This document shows positions 7,693 to 16,085 of a stretch of 64,000 nt of DNA, piece by piece; within the stretch, counting starts at the first letter, position 1, and each line of letters opens with the position of its first letter. A model generated the notes under the pieces. It searched no databases, was not told where the DNA came from, and was given only the letters and a program-made list of their open reading frames with translations. Made by a program: the position numbers and the translations under genes. Location of the stretch: the NCBI GenBank assembly GCA_036322835.1, contig AP027304.1, positions 558,001-622,000 on the forward strand. Reading direction: 5' to 3'. The stretch is from Tenuifilaceae bacterium CYCD (GTDB lineage: Bacteria > Bacteroidota > Bacteroidia > Bacteroidales > Tenuifilaceae).

Positions 7693-8202
7693 TTATTCAA
7701 TCTCAATTAGGGGTTGATTTGCGTTGATATTATCGCCCTCGGCAACATGAATTTTTTTCACAACACCATCAACCGAAGATTTATACTCGCTCTCCATCTT
7801 CATAGCCGAAATGGTTATCACAGTAGTTCCTTTTGTTACTGACACTCCTTCAGAAACTGGAATCTTAACAACCCTTCCGGGCATTGGTGTTGAAATAATT
7901 TTATCGGCGGAATGATCGTCGGTTGATTTACGGCTCATCAGGTATCGACTCTGCGCATCAATAATTTCAACCTCATGCGAATTGTAAAAGGTATTTACAA
8001 AATAGTTCTTTGGACCATCGCCCGGAATAATCTCGATATTATAGGATTTCCCTTCGTGAAGGATTGAGTAAACGCCATTCTCCACCATGGCAATATCAAT
8101 ATCGTACTGCACTCCATCAATCTCAACGGTGGCGAATTGTCCCTCTCGCTTAATCAACTTTACACTGGCAATTCTATCACCAATTTTAACTTCGTATCCC
8201 AT
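7693..8202 (-). CDS. Biotin carboxyl carrier protein of acyl-CoA carboxylase
   Basis: A 169-residue carrier. The C-terminal 70 residues form a biotinyl domain: ISTPMPGRVVKIPVSEG, then the biotinylation site SAMKMESEY (the Lys of MKM accepts biotin), then IHVAEGDNINANQPLIEIE. The N-terminal half is a beta-rich segment typical of BCCPs attached to propionyl- or pyruvate-type carboxylases. It lies 36 nt downstream of the biotin carboxylase and upstream of the carboxyltransferase, so the three genes encode one complex. Confidence 0.9.
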   Translation of the reverse strand: MGYEVKIGDRIASVKLIKREGQFATVEIDGVQYDIDIAMVENGVYSILHEGKSYNIEIIPGDGPKNYFVNTFYNSHEVEIIDAQSRYLMSRKSTDDHSADKIISTPMPGRVVKIPVSEGVSVTKGTTVITISAMKMESEYKSSVDGVVKKIHVAEGDNINANQPLIEIE

Positions 8203-8238
8203 TTTATTTGTTATTTACACTGTATGGATTTAGGCCCA

Positions 8239-9753
8239 TCAAATTCTTTGTAAATTCTTTTTCAACCCGTAGTTCTTCCAATTATCAGTTCCATGGGTAA
8301 CCGTAAAATCGCTCATGGCAACCTTCTCCATCTTGGTGATATAATCGAAATAGGCGGCAATTACGGCCATATCCTTAAAAATTTTTGATTCCTTGGAAGC
8401 AACGGCCATCAACTCATCGATATGCTCATCGATAAAGTGCGTGTTGTAATTCCCCTTCCGAAAATCGGGATTATCCATAATTCGCTTAAGAAAGCGAATA
8501 GAAGTTTTTACACCCGTTATTTTGTACTCGTACAACGCACGTTTCATGCGCTCAATGGCCTCCTCGCGGGTTCGCCCCCAAGCAATCAGCTTGGTAATCA
8601 TTGGATCGTAGTAGATGGGTATCTCGTAGCCATCGTAAACATAGCCATCGGTTCGGAGTCCCAATCCGTTGGGCTCGCTGATGTGGCGGATTAAACCCGG
8701 CGATGGCATAAATCCGTTGAAAGGATCCTCGGCCGAAACACGGCACTCAATGGCATGCCCATGCTGGTAAACCTCTTCCTGCTTAAATGATATTGGCAAA
8801 TCGGAGGCAACCCTAAATTGCTCCTTTACCAAATCGATACCGGTTACACGCTCGGTAATTGGGTGCTCAACCTGCAAGCGGGTATTCATCTCAAGGAAAT
8901 AGAAATTCCTATCGGCATCAACCAAAAACTCAATAGTTCCAGCACCATAGTAGTTTACTGCCTTTGCCGCTTTTACTGCAGCTTCGCCCATTTGCTGGCG
9001 CAGCTCAGGGGTAATAAATGGCGATGGGGTTTCCTCGATCATTTTCTGATGGCGACGCTGGATGGAACACTCACGCTCGAACAGGTGAACCGTATTGCCA
9101 TACTTATCGGCCAAAATTTGAAATTCGATGTGATGTGGATGCTCCACGTACTTCTCTATATAAACAGTATCATCGCCAAACGATGACATAGCCTCGGATT
9201 GAGCCATTTTAAGCGAAGAGATCAAATCGGACTCCTTCCGAACTAAGCGCATTCCCTTTCCGCCCCCTCCGGCCGAGGCCTTGATGATGATAGGCAAGCC
9301 AATTTCGGCAACAATTTTCCGTACAGCATCGGCATCAACAACCTTTTGCTGAGTGCCCGGAACCACAGGAACGCCTGCGGCAATCATGGTTTGGCGAGCG
9401 GTAATTTTATCGCCCATCGTAGTTATGGCATTCGGATCGGGGCCAATAAAAATAAGGCCAGCCGATTTACATTTTCGAGCAAATTCAGCATTTTCGGATA
9501 AAAAGCCGTAACCCGGATGGATTGCATCGGCACCACACTTAAGGGCGGTTTCAATAATTTTATCGCCATTCAGGTAACTTTCTCTAGATGGTGATGGTCC
9601 AATATAGTATGCCTCATCGGCATAGCGGACATGCATTGCACGACGGTCGGAGTCGGAGTAAACAGCCACGGAAAGAATCCCCATTTCGTGGCACGACCTA
9701 GCAACCCGGACGGCAATTTCGCCCCGGTTGGCAATCAATACTTTTTTAATCAT
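8239..9753 (-). CDS. accC: Biotin carboxylase subunit of acyl-CoA carboxylase
   Basis: A 504-residue ATP-grasp enzyme that carboxylates biotin on the adjacent carrier protein. Motifs: VLIANRGEIAVRVARSC at the N-terminus, the ATP-binding loop IKASAGGGGKGMR, HHIEFQILAD, ECSIQRRHQK and FLEMNTRLQVEHPITE in the active site. The C-terminal extension beyond the usual 450 residues is a helical tail of about 50 residues. It is the first gene of the three-gene operon. The 290-bp upstream region holds two copies of a GCTATAAAACACATGT-like sequence. Confidence 0.92.
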   Translation of the reverse strand: MIKKVLIANRGEIAVRVARSCHEMGILSVAVYSDSDRRAMHVRYADEAYYIGPSPSRESYLNGDKIIETALKCGADAIHPGYGFLSENAEFARKCKSAGLIFIGPDPNAITTMGDKITARQTMIAAGVPVVPGTQQKVVDADAVRKIVAEIGLPIIIKASAGGGGKGMRLVRKESDLISSLKMAQSEAMSSFGDDTVYIEKYVEHPHHIEFQILADKYGNTVHLFERECSIQRRHQKMIEETPSPFITPELRQQMGEAAVKAAKAVNYYGAGTIEFLVDADRNFYFLEMNTRLQVEHPITERVTGIDLVKEQFRVASDLPISFKQEEVYQHGHAIECRVSAEDPFNGFMPSPGLIRHISEPNGLGLRTDGYVYDGYEIPIYYDPMITKLIAWGRTREEAIERMKRALYEYKITGVKTSIRFLKRIMDNPDFRKGNYNTHFIDEHIDELMAVASKESKIFKDMAVIAAYFDYITKMEKVAMSDFTVTHGTDNWKNYGLKKNLQRI

Positions 9754-9799
9754 AAAAGTCCCAAATAAGAATCCGGGGTAAAGGTAAGTAATTTTTTAT

Positions 9800-9865
9800 G
9801 CTATAAAACACATGTTTAGATTTTTTATGTTTTGCAGCAGTGTTATCGAGCATAAAAACACATGT
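9800..9865. promoter_or_regulatory. Paired ACACATGT direct repeats upstream of carboxylase operon
   Basis: GCTATAAAACACATGT (9800-9815) and GCATAAAAACACATGT (9850-9865) are near-identical direct repeats 50 bp apart, about five helical turns. They lie 47-112 bp upstream of accC. They may be operator half-sites for a regulator of the carboxylase operon. The rest of 9754-10044 is AT-rich and shows no gene. Confidence 0.4.
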
Positions 9866-10049
9866 CGCAATCGATTTAATAGTAAGAGTAATGAATGAAA
9901 ATTTTTTTTGATAAAAACAAATGATAACAGTTGTTACTACACAACCCTAGGGGTACTTTTTAATAGAAATGGCAGACCCCATCTACTAAATTTCCAGGAA
10001 AATACCTAATGAATCCTATTTTAGGGTACCCTCATCCACTAAATCTAAA

Positions 10050-10320
10050 GACGAATCCTCAAAACGGACAGATGCATCCTACTTTGAAGTACCCTTATCC
10101 TCAAATTCGATAGATTCATCTTCATTTTTTGAGGATGAATCCGGTTTTGAAGTACCCCCATTCTCAAAACAGACAGATGCATCCTACTTCGAAGTACCCT
10201 TATCCTCAAATTCGATAGATTCATCTTCATTTTTTGAGGATGAATCCGGTTTCGGAGTACCCCCATTCTCAAAATTGATGGATGCATCTTCGAAATTGAT
10301 AGATCGATCCGGTTTTGAAT
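10050..10320. repeat. 105-bp tandem repeat region (minisatellite)
   Basis: Two near-identical 105-bp units (10071-10175 and 10176-10280) differ at roughly a dozen or fewer positions. A partial unit lies on each side. Each unit is built of smaller related pieces such as GATGCATCCTACTTYGAAGTA and GATGAATCCGGTTTTGAAGTA. Because 105 is divisible by 3, reading frames stay open on both strands. The minus strand could encode 118 residues from 10401 to 10045, rich in repeated RMHLSVLRMG-like blocks, with no recognisable fold. I treat the region as noncoding repeat downstream of the phosphatase gene. Confidence 0.7.
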
Positions 10321-10322
10321 TG

Positions 10323-10352
10323 GGGAGGGGTACATCGGGAGCACCCCCTCCC
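10323..10352 (-). terminator. GC-rich hairpin downstream of the TPR phosphatase gene
   Basis: GGGAGGGGT (10323-10331) and ACCCCCTCCC (10343-10352) pair with one bulge. It is about 80 nt past the stop of the minus-strand phosphatase. It has no U-run, so termination is uncertain. Confidence 0.35.
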
Positions 10353-10433
10353 ACTTCAGTTGTACCCCCTTCCGTAATACCTCAGCCAGGATGACTTGCA
10401 TTTAAGATTCGATGAGCCAATCCCAACAAATCA

Positions 10434-12620
10434 TTAATTCTGTATCCTTAGACCAAAAACCGTTATATCGTCAGTTTGGTGTAATGGATCAGGGCTCTGG
10501 CCAATCCATTCGTTCAAATGCGAGGATAAGAACTCCTTTTGTTCCGCCACTGGGAGCGTGTAAATATTTTTTAGCAACATTTTAAACTGAAGGCTGGTGA
10601 ATTTTTTGCCCTCAGGCCCACCGAACTGATCCTTGTACCCATCGGTGAATAGGTACAGAATGTCGTCCTTGCCCAGAGTAATTGTATGGTTGGTGAAGGG
10701 CTGCATTTTTTCATGAATAGCAACAGGCATCTTATTTGCCTTAATTTCTTCCATTTCGGCATTGCCATTCCTAAACAGAAACATGGAGTTGTAAGCACCG
10801 GCATAATCCAACGTGCGGGTTGTTTGGTTTAAGCGGATAACGCTGATATCCATTCCATCCTTCTGCTCACCCGAAATGCCCCTCTGCTTCAACGATTTTA
10901 TAATGTACTCCCGCAGCTGATCCAAAATTTCGGATGGTAGCATATCATTCTTATGATCAATTATCTCGTTCAGGAACGAGATTCCCAGCATGCTCATCAA
11001 CGCCCCGGGAACACCATGTCCAGTACAATCGGCCACTGCAAAGTAAACATTCCGGCCTTGATGCGAAACCCAGTAAAAATCGCCACTCACCACATCGCGC
11101 GGCATATAAAAAATAAAACTCTCGAAGAAAGGGGTTGCTAACTTTTCCTCAACTGGTAAAATAGCTTGCTGAATACGTTTTGAGTAACGTATACTGCTGG
11201 TTAACTCCGAATGAATTTTCTCTATTTTTTCCTTCTGCTCATTCACAAGATCGCGTTGCGCTGCAATTTCTTCGTTTTGTTGGTACAACTCCTCATTCTT
11301 CTCCTCAATCTCACGTTTCTGGGACTCAAGTAGGATATTATCCTTCCTTTTTCGTCTATAACTGTATAGCGCCACAACTAGCACAACCAGCGAAAGCAAC
11401 AACCCTACTATTGTGGCAACTTTTTGGGTTTTTTGCTGCTTAATTTCGACCTGCTGAATCTCAATCTCCTTCTGCTTCTTCTCTGTTTCGTACTTGGTCT
11501 GAATTTCAGACAAGTTTTTCCTCATCTGAACATTTCTAAGGGAATCGTTAACCAAAATGAATTGCTTCAAATAAGTAAAAGCCTGCTCCGGTTTTTTTAA
11601 ACTATCGTAAGCTACTGATAAATAATTATAATCTTCAGCAAGACTCTCTAGCATCCCCTGTTCTTGAGCAATTCTGATGCTCTTGTTGGCATAATCAATA
11701 GCCTTAGAATAATTTCTTTTGGAACAAGATATCGCCGCTAAATTTTTATAAATTATCGATATGTTCTCCTTATCCTGTAGCTCCACCCCTAAATCCAATG
11801 CTTTTAAATACCATCGCTCAGCCTGATCATACAACTTCTGTTTTGAAAAGACTGAAGCTATATTATTATTTATCATAGACATACCCTTCTTATTCCCTGC
11901 TTTCTCGAAAAGTTGATAGCTTTTCTGTAAATACACTAGGGCTGAGTCGTAATTAGATGGATTAATCACTCCTTCTTCATCGAAAATATTACCGAGATTA
12001 AGATAGCTGTATGCAATATTGGGGTTGTTTGTTTTTTTGTAGATACCTATTGAACGGTAAATTAATGCTTTGGCATTTTCGAAATCATGTAAGTTGTAGT
12101 AAACAATACCAAGATTTACACTTAGATTGGCAATCCCCCTCTCATCGTTGAATTTCTCATAAATCTGTAGCGATTTATGATATAACTCAGTGGCCTTAGC
12201 ATATTTACCCAACTGACGGTATGCGTTGCCCATGTTTAAGTATGGCTTTGCCATCATCAGAGAATCGTTAATTTGGATGCACAATTCGAGCATTCTTTCA
12301 AAGCATTCTATGGACTTTATGTATTCTCCGGTTGTAGTATATACGTTTCCAACTTTGTTAAGGCATATAGCAGTTAATCGGTCATTTTTTATTTGTTCGG
12401 CCATCTTCAACCCTGTCTCTGCCGTTTGGAGCGATTTGCTATTATCAACATTCAGCCACAGCACAGATAACTGGCTATAGGCTAATATTTTTGAAGTATC
12501 GGGGGCATTTCCCTGCGTTACTGCATTTAGGCTATCTATTGCACGCTCATTCTGAGAGTAAGAACTTAACCACAGCCCAGTGAATAGGACTATTACTGTT
12601 ACTTTAAAAATTTTTTCCAT
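10434..12620 (-). CDS. TPR protein with SpoIIE-type PP2C phosphatase domain
   Basis: A 728-residue membrane protein. An N-terminal signal sequence (about 1-22) precedes tetratricopeptide repeats over about residues 40-370, such as AKPYLNMGNAYRQLGKYAKA. A transmembrane helix (about 398-418, IVGLLLSLVVLVVALY) and a coiled coil follow. The cytoplasmic SpoIIE/PP2C domain (about 485-728) has the metal-site motifs GDFYWVSH, FAVADCTGHGVPGALMSM and LFTDGYKDQFGG. This layout is common in Bacteroidota: the exported TPR part senses a partner and the phosphatase acts on an anti-sigma-antagonist-type phosphoserine protein. The target is unknown. It appears monocistronic. Confidence 0.88.
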   Translation of the reverse strand: MEKIFKVTVIVLFTGLWLSSYSQNERAIDSLNAVTQGNAPDTSKILAYSQLSVLWLNVDNSKSLQTAETGLKMAEQIKNDRLTAICLNKVGNVYTTTGEYIKSIECFERMLELCIQINDSLMMAKPYLNMGNAYRQLGKYAKATELYHKSLQIYEKFNDERGIANLSVNLGIVYYNLHDFENAKALIYRSIGIYKKTNNPNIAYSYLNLGNIFDEEGVINPSNYDSALVYLQKSYQLFEKAGNKKGMSMINNNIASVFSKQKLYDQAERWYLKALDLGVELQDKENISIIYKNLAAISCSKRNYSKAIDYANKSIRIAQEQGMLESLAEDYNYLSVAYDSLKKPEQAFTYLKQFILVNDSLRNVQMRKNLSEIQTKYETEKKQKEIEIQQVEIKQQKTQKVATIVGLLLSLVVLVVALYSYRRKRKDNILLESQKREIEEKNEELYQQNEEIAAQRDLVNEQKEKIEKIHSELTSSIRYSKRIQQAILPVEEKLATPFFESFIFYMPRDVVSGDFYWVSHQGRNVYFAVADCTGHGVPGALMSMLGISFLNEIIDHKNDMLPSEILDQLREYIIKSLKQRGISGEQKDGMDISVIRLNQTTRTLDYAGAYNSMFLFRNGNAEMEEIKANKMPVAIHEKMQPFTNHTITLGKDDILYLFTDGYKDQFGGPEGKKFTSLQFKMLLKNIYTLPVAEQKEFLSSHLNEWIGQSPDPLHQTDDITVFGLRIQN

Positions 12621-12959
12621 TGATAAATTTTTACTTGAATTCTGGATTATCGCAGAGATTCGTGGACCAGCATCTCCGAATCACTTAACAAATTCAATTT
12701 TTGATAATTATAAAAATACAAATTATACTAAGATTCTATCAAAGGCTAACAAAATATTTTTCATCCATACAAAATTTTAATATTATTAAATACCAGTAAG
12801 TTGTGTTTTAGTTTTTAACACTCGCTAACGTTCGGATGGAACACCCATTCTTTGTTCATCCGTGTTTATGTAAACTGCTTACATGGGTGTTTCATACGTC
12901 AACATTACTTACAGAGGCGATAAAAATCTTTAGTAAATCTCTATAGTATTGATACAAAA
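12621..12959. other. Intergenic region with nested hairpin
   Basis: No gene is seen in this 340-bp stretch upstream of the TPR phosphatase. AACACCCAT (12840-12848) and ATGGGTGTT (12883-12891) are perfect inverted repeats. A second pair, CGGATG (12834-12839) and CATCCG (12857-12862), overlaps the first, so two mutually exclusive foldings are possible. The function is unknown. Confidence 0.4.
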
Positions 12960-12982
12960 AAACTCGCCAATAAAGCGAGTTT
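12960..12982 (-). terminator. Terminator of the secreted nuclease gene
   Basis: AAACTCGC (12960-12967) and GCGAGTTT (12975-12982) form an 8-bp stem with a 7-nt loop. On the minus strand it runs into a T-stretch. It is about 60 nt past the nuclease stop. Confidence 0.8.
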
Positions 12983-13042
12983 AATGATTTATAATAGGGG
13001 TTCCACCAAATTGATTTGTCAAACCGCGAAGCAACGAACAAA

Positions 13043-15745
13043 CTATATTGCCACATTATCCACACTTGCCTCTATTACATTCTGAATAGAGGTTGATACA
13101 TTCGATAGAAAGTCGTACCCGGTTAAAGTTTCAATTGAATCTACACTTACACGATAATCGTACCAAGGTTTGCTGTTGCAGGTTTGATCGTTAGGCATAA
13201 CAACCGCAATAACCCTAGTTGAAGTTGTAATTCTGCTCAAATCGTTATCGCCATTGGACAAAACCACAATAATTTTCCAAGTTTTATTTGGAACAGCTAT
13301 GCCTACCCCAATGGTTTCAGCATACCCATTTGATCCAGTACCTCCAATCCCATAAGGACCACTTATAATGTAAAGTTCATTACCAGCATCAACCAACGTT
13401 CTAGAATATGTCTCAAGATATTGCCATGTTTGTTGATTATTATTTGGGGCTTGTGGAATCATATTGGTCATAAGAAATGTGGCCGAATTGGCCTCAACCG
13501 ATGAAGTTCTATCGCCGCTGGGGCACATGTGCCCACGATCGAACCCCGATCCAGAGTAGGCTGTTCCACCAACCCTATACCATCCCGAAGGCAAATCGGA
13601 ATCTGCCCTAAAATTGTCCTGCCGGTCAGTGCTTCCAATATCACCTGAATATAAATGCCAACTGGTCCAGTTTGGAGTCAGTTTTGAGTTGTTATACGAA
13701 AGTGTATACTGTGTTTTTTCCATTAAATAGTTATTCTCATTAGCAACATCGGCAGTAGCACCGCTAGGGTTTCCAAGAAGAAGATGCGAATTATCCACAA
13801 CGGTTATTGCCTCGGTTGTAAAAGTTTCGTCCGAACCATAGGCTGTTCCACCCGCATTGGTGGCATAGGCTCTAAAATGGTAGGTTGTTCCGGCGCTTAA
13901 CCCTGTAACGCTGCATGTAAACGATCCTGTTCCGGATCCACTCACAACTTTCGAATTCGAAATAGTTGGGTTTGCCGATGTATTCCAGCAAACACCTCGT
14001 TCTGTTATGGAACCACCACCGCTCAATGTCACATTACCTCCGCACACCGCCGAGGTTGAAGTAATTGATGAAGCACCTGTAGTTGTTACAGTTGCCAGTT
14101 CTGTTGCTGTTGTAAAACTAATATCGTTACCATAGGTTGTCCCCACAGAGTTTGTTGCATAAGCACGAACATGATAAGTTGTTCCGGATGTTAAACCGCT
14201 AATATTACTGGTATAAGATCCCGTTCCGGTTCCATCGCTGGTTTTAGAGTTTAATATTGTAGGGTTGGCTGTTGTGCCCCAGCAAACACCACGCTCTATA
14301 ACAGAAGAACCGCCATCGCTAGTTACAGTACCACCGCTTACCACCGATGTGTATAAAATGTTACTTGCCGAGGAAGTGCTAATAGTTGCATACGCAGCAC
14401 CACTCCATGCCGGGAGTCCAGAACTATTCAGCTGCAAATACTGACCTGGCTGTCCAACGGGAATTGCAACCCATTTAGTTCCATCCCAGTACTGCATATC
14501 GCCAACACTAGCTCCTTCGGGTTTATTGGTTAAATCGTTATAGCTACCCGATGTTGCAACTGTCGAAAAGGATGGTTTATCGGTAACCTCGCTCCACGAT
14601 GGGACATACGAAATGGGACGGTATAATCCCTGATGGTTTCCCCAGCTATACGCAGCATTCCAATTTGTTATGTTTGAACTCGTAATACCGCTCGATGGAT
14701 GAGCCGCAAAAACAGGATCGGTTTCGGTATAAGATTTCAGGTAGCCTTGGGTTGCATGGTTTCCCCAGCCATACGCCTCGTTCCAATTCAATATGTTCGT
14801 ACTTGTAATACTACTGGCCAAGTGAGCCGAGAATACAGGATCAGTCTCTGTATAAGATTTTAAATAACCCTGTGCGGCATGATCGCCCCAGCTATAGGCT
14901 TCGTTCCAGTTTCCAATATTAGTAGATGATATTGTATTTGCAGGATGAGATGCAAAAGTAGGATCTGTTTCAGTGTAAGATTTTAGGTAGCCCTGAGATG
15001 CATGATCGCCCCAGCTGTATGCTTCGTTCCAACTTTCAATATTTGCTGATGATATTCCATTTGCAGGATGAGATGCAAACATCGGATCGGTCTCTGTGTA
15101 AGATTTCAAGTACCCTTGAATGGCATGGTTTCCCCAACTATACGCCTCGTTCCAACTTTCAATATTAATAGAAGATATTGCGCTTGCAGGATGAGATGCA
15201 AAAATAGGATCTGTTTCACTATAGGATTTTAAGTAACCTGCATCGGAATGATTTCCCCAACCATAGGCCTCATCCCACTGGTAAATTCTATTGCTTGAAA
15301 TACTGCTCGCTGGATGCGAACTAAATACTGGATCCACTTCCGAAACACTCCCCGCTGTCTTTGCATACAAAGCGTACGGAACAGATAGCAACTGCGAGGT
15401 GCCCATGGTAATGTAATTTGAGCCCCCGTTTACATCTATCTCAACCTTAACAAAGTAAGACCCATTGCTCCAATTGATATTATCGAAGGCTTGTTTATTA
15501 CTCGTACCAATGCTTAGGTTTATTAAACCGTACTCATTCGTAGATTTGGTGAAAGACTCAACGTAAATTGACGTACCATTTGCATCGCCTTGTAAAATAC
15601 TAACCCGAACATCTACCTGCCTATTGGCAATTACCGCCCCATCAGTATTCCGTACTACCGCCTGATAATTAAACCTATCCGAGGATTGACCCAAAAGCGA
15701 AATGAAACAAATACTGAAAAGAAAAAGAGAGAGAACTTTCTTCAT
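13043..15745 (-). CDS. Secreted repeat protein with C-terminal DNA/RNA non-specific nuclease
   Basis: A 900-residue exported protein. The start at 15745 gives a clear signal peptide (MKKVLSLFLFSICFISLLGQ). Residues about 30-125 resemble the head region of phage-tail-fibre/adhesin-like proteins (FNYQAVVRNTDG...). Six 41-residue repeats (about 132-370) follow, each with a SYTETDPxF...SWNEAYSWGNH pattern. Two FN3-like modules (about 450-650) repeat ERGVCWGTTANPT and TYHVRAYATN. The C-terminal domain (about 655-900) is a beta-beta-alpha-metal nuclease: FDRGHMCPSGDR with the catalytic His, and MTNMIPQAPNNNQQTWQYLE with the metal-binding Asn. No type IX sorting domain is obvious. It probably degrades extracellular nucleic acid. 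Confidence 0.85.
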   Translation of the reverse strand: MKKVLSLFLFSICFISLLGQSSDRFNYQAVVRNTDGAVIANRQVDVRVSILQGDANGTSIYVESFTKSTNEYGLINLSIGTSNKQAFDNINWSNGSYFVKVEIDVNGGSNYITMGTSQLLSVPYALYAKTAGSVSEVDPVFSSHPASSISSNRIYQWDEAYGWGNHSDAGYLKSYSETDPIFASHPASAISSINIESWNEAYSWGNHAIQGYLKSYTETDPMFASHPANGISSANIESWNEAYSWGDHASQGYLKSYTETDPTFASHPANTISSTNIGNWNEAYSWGDHAAQGYLKSYTETDPVFSAHLASSITSTNILNWNEAYGWGNHATQGYLKSYTETDPVFAAHPSSGITSSNITNWNAAYSWGNHQGLYRPISYVPSWSEVTDKPSFSTVATSGSYNDLTNKPEGASVGDMQYWDGTKWVAIPVGQPGQYLQLNSSGLPAWSGAAYATISTSSASNILYTSVVSGGTVTSDGGSSVIERGVCWGTTANPTILNSKTSDGTGTGSYTSNISGLTSGTTYHVRAYATNSVGTTYGNDISFTTATELATVTTTGASSITSTSAVCGGNVTLSGGGSITERGVCWNTSANPTISNSKVVSGSGTGSFTCSVTGLSAGTTYHFRAYATNAGGTAYGSDETFTTEAITVVDNSHLLLGNPSGATADVANENNYLMEKTQYTLSYNNSKLTPNWTSWHLYSGDIGSTDRQDNFRADSDLPSGWYRVGGTAYSGSGFDRGHMCPSGDRTSSVEANSATFLMTNMIPQAPNNNQQTWQYLETYSRTLVDAGNELYIISGPYGIGGTGSNGYAETIGVGIAVPNKTWKIIVVLSNGDNDLSRITTSTRVIAVVMPNDQTCNSKPWYDYRVSVDSIETLTGYDFLSNVSTSIQNVIEASVDNVAI
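14636..15350. repeat. Six tandem 123-bp coding repeats
   Basis: These encode the six 41-residue units of the nuclease protein. The phrase YLKSYTETDP recurs at the start of most units and AYSWGNH or AYGWGNH near the end. Units are similar at DNA level, so copy number could vary by slippage or recombination without breaking the frame. Confidence 0.8.
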
Positions 15746-16029
15746 ATCCAACAATTATTACTTAACTGAATTCCCAACACTTACACCGAGGAAAGCTGTT
15801 GTCTAATACGCCAAAAGTAAACATAAGGATACTCGTTAACCTGAATTTTTTATGAAAGTTTTGGACATGCGTTCAATTTGGAATAAAACAACCATGTTTG
15901 CATTATAAACATCTTTTTTTCCTTAAAGAGGGATAGTTATTTAACGGATACAGAATGCCTATTTAGCAAAACAAAAACCTAATGAAAAACTATAACATTT
16001 TAAACGGCTGAGCTTTATGGTAAAATAAA
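15746..16029. other. Intergenic region, no feature recognised
   Basis: AT-rich sequence between the nuclease start and the peptidase terminator. It should contain the nuclease promoter, but I see no convincing TTTG/TAnnTTTG pair and no gene. Confidence 0.5.
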
Positions 16030-16062
16030 AAATCACTAAAACCAAAATGGTCCTAGTGATTT
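16030..16062 (-). terminator. Terminator of the M1 peptidase gene
   Basis: AAATCACTA (16030-16038) and TAGTGATTT (16054-16062) pair, with ACCA (16041-16044)/TGGT (16048-16051) extending the stem. On the minus strand T-rich sequence follows. It lies 24 nt past the stop. Confidence 0.7.
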
Positions 16063-16085
16063 GAATATATTAAAGGTATGTTGAT

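Noticed and set aside
8818-9186. 122-residue plus-strand ORF antisense to accC
   Set aside because: Shadow of the ATP-grasp coding sequence, with no plausible start context.
10045-10401. 118-residue minus-strand ORF over the tandem repeat
   Set aside because: It consists of the repeats only, is very basic with no fold or homology recognised, and the opposite strand is equally open because the unit is 105 bp. Kept as repeat, not as a gene.
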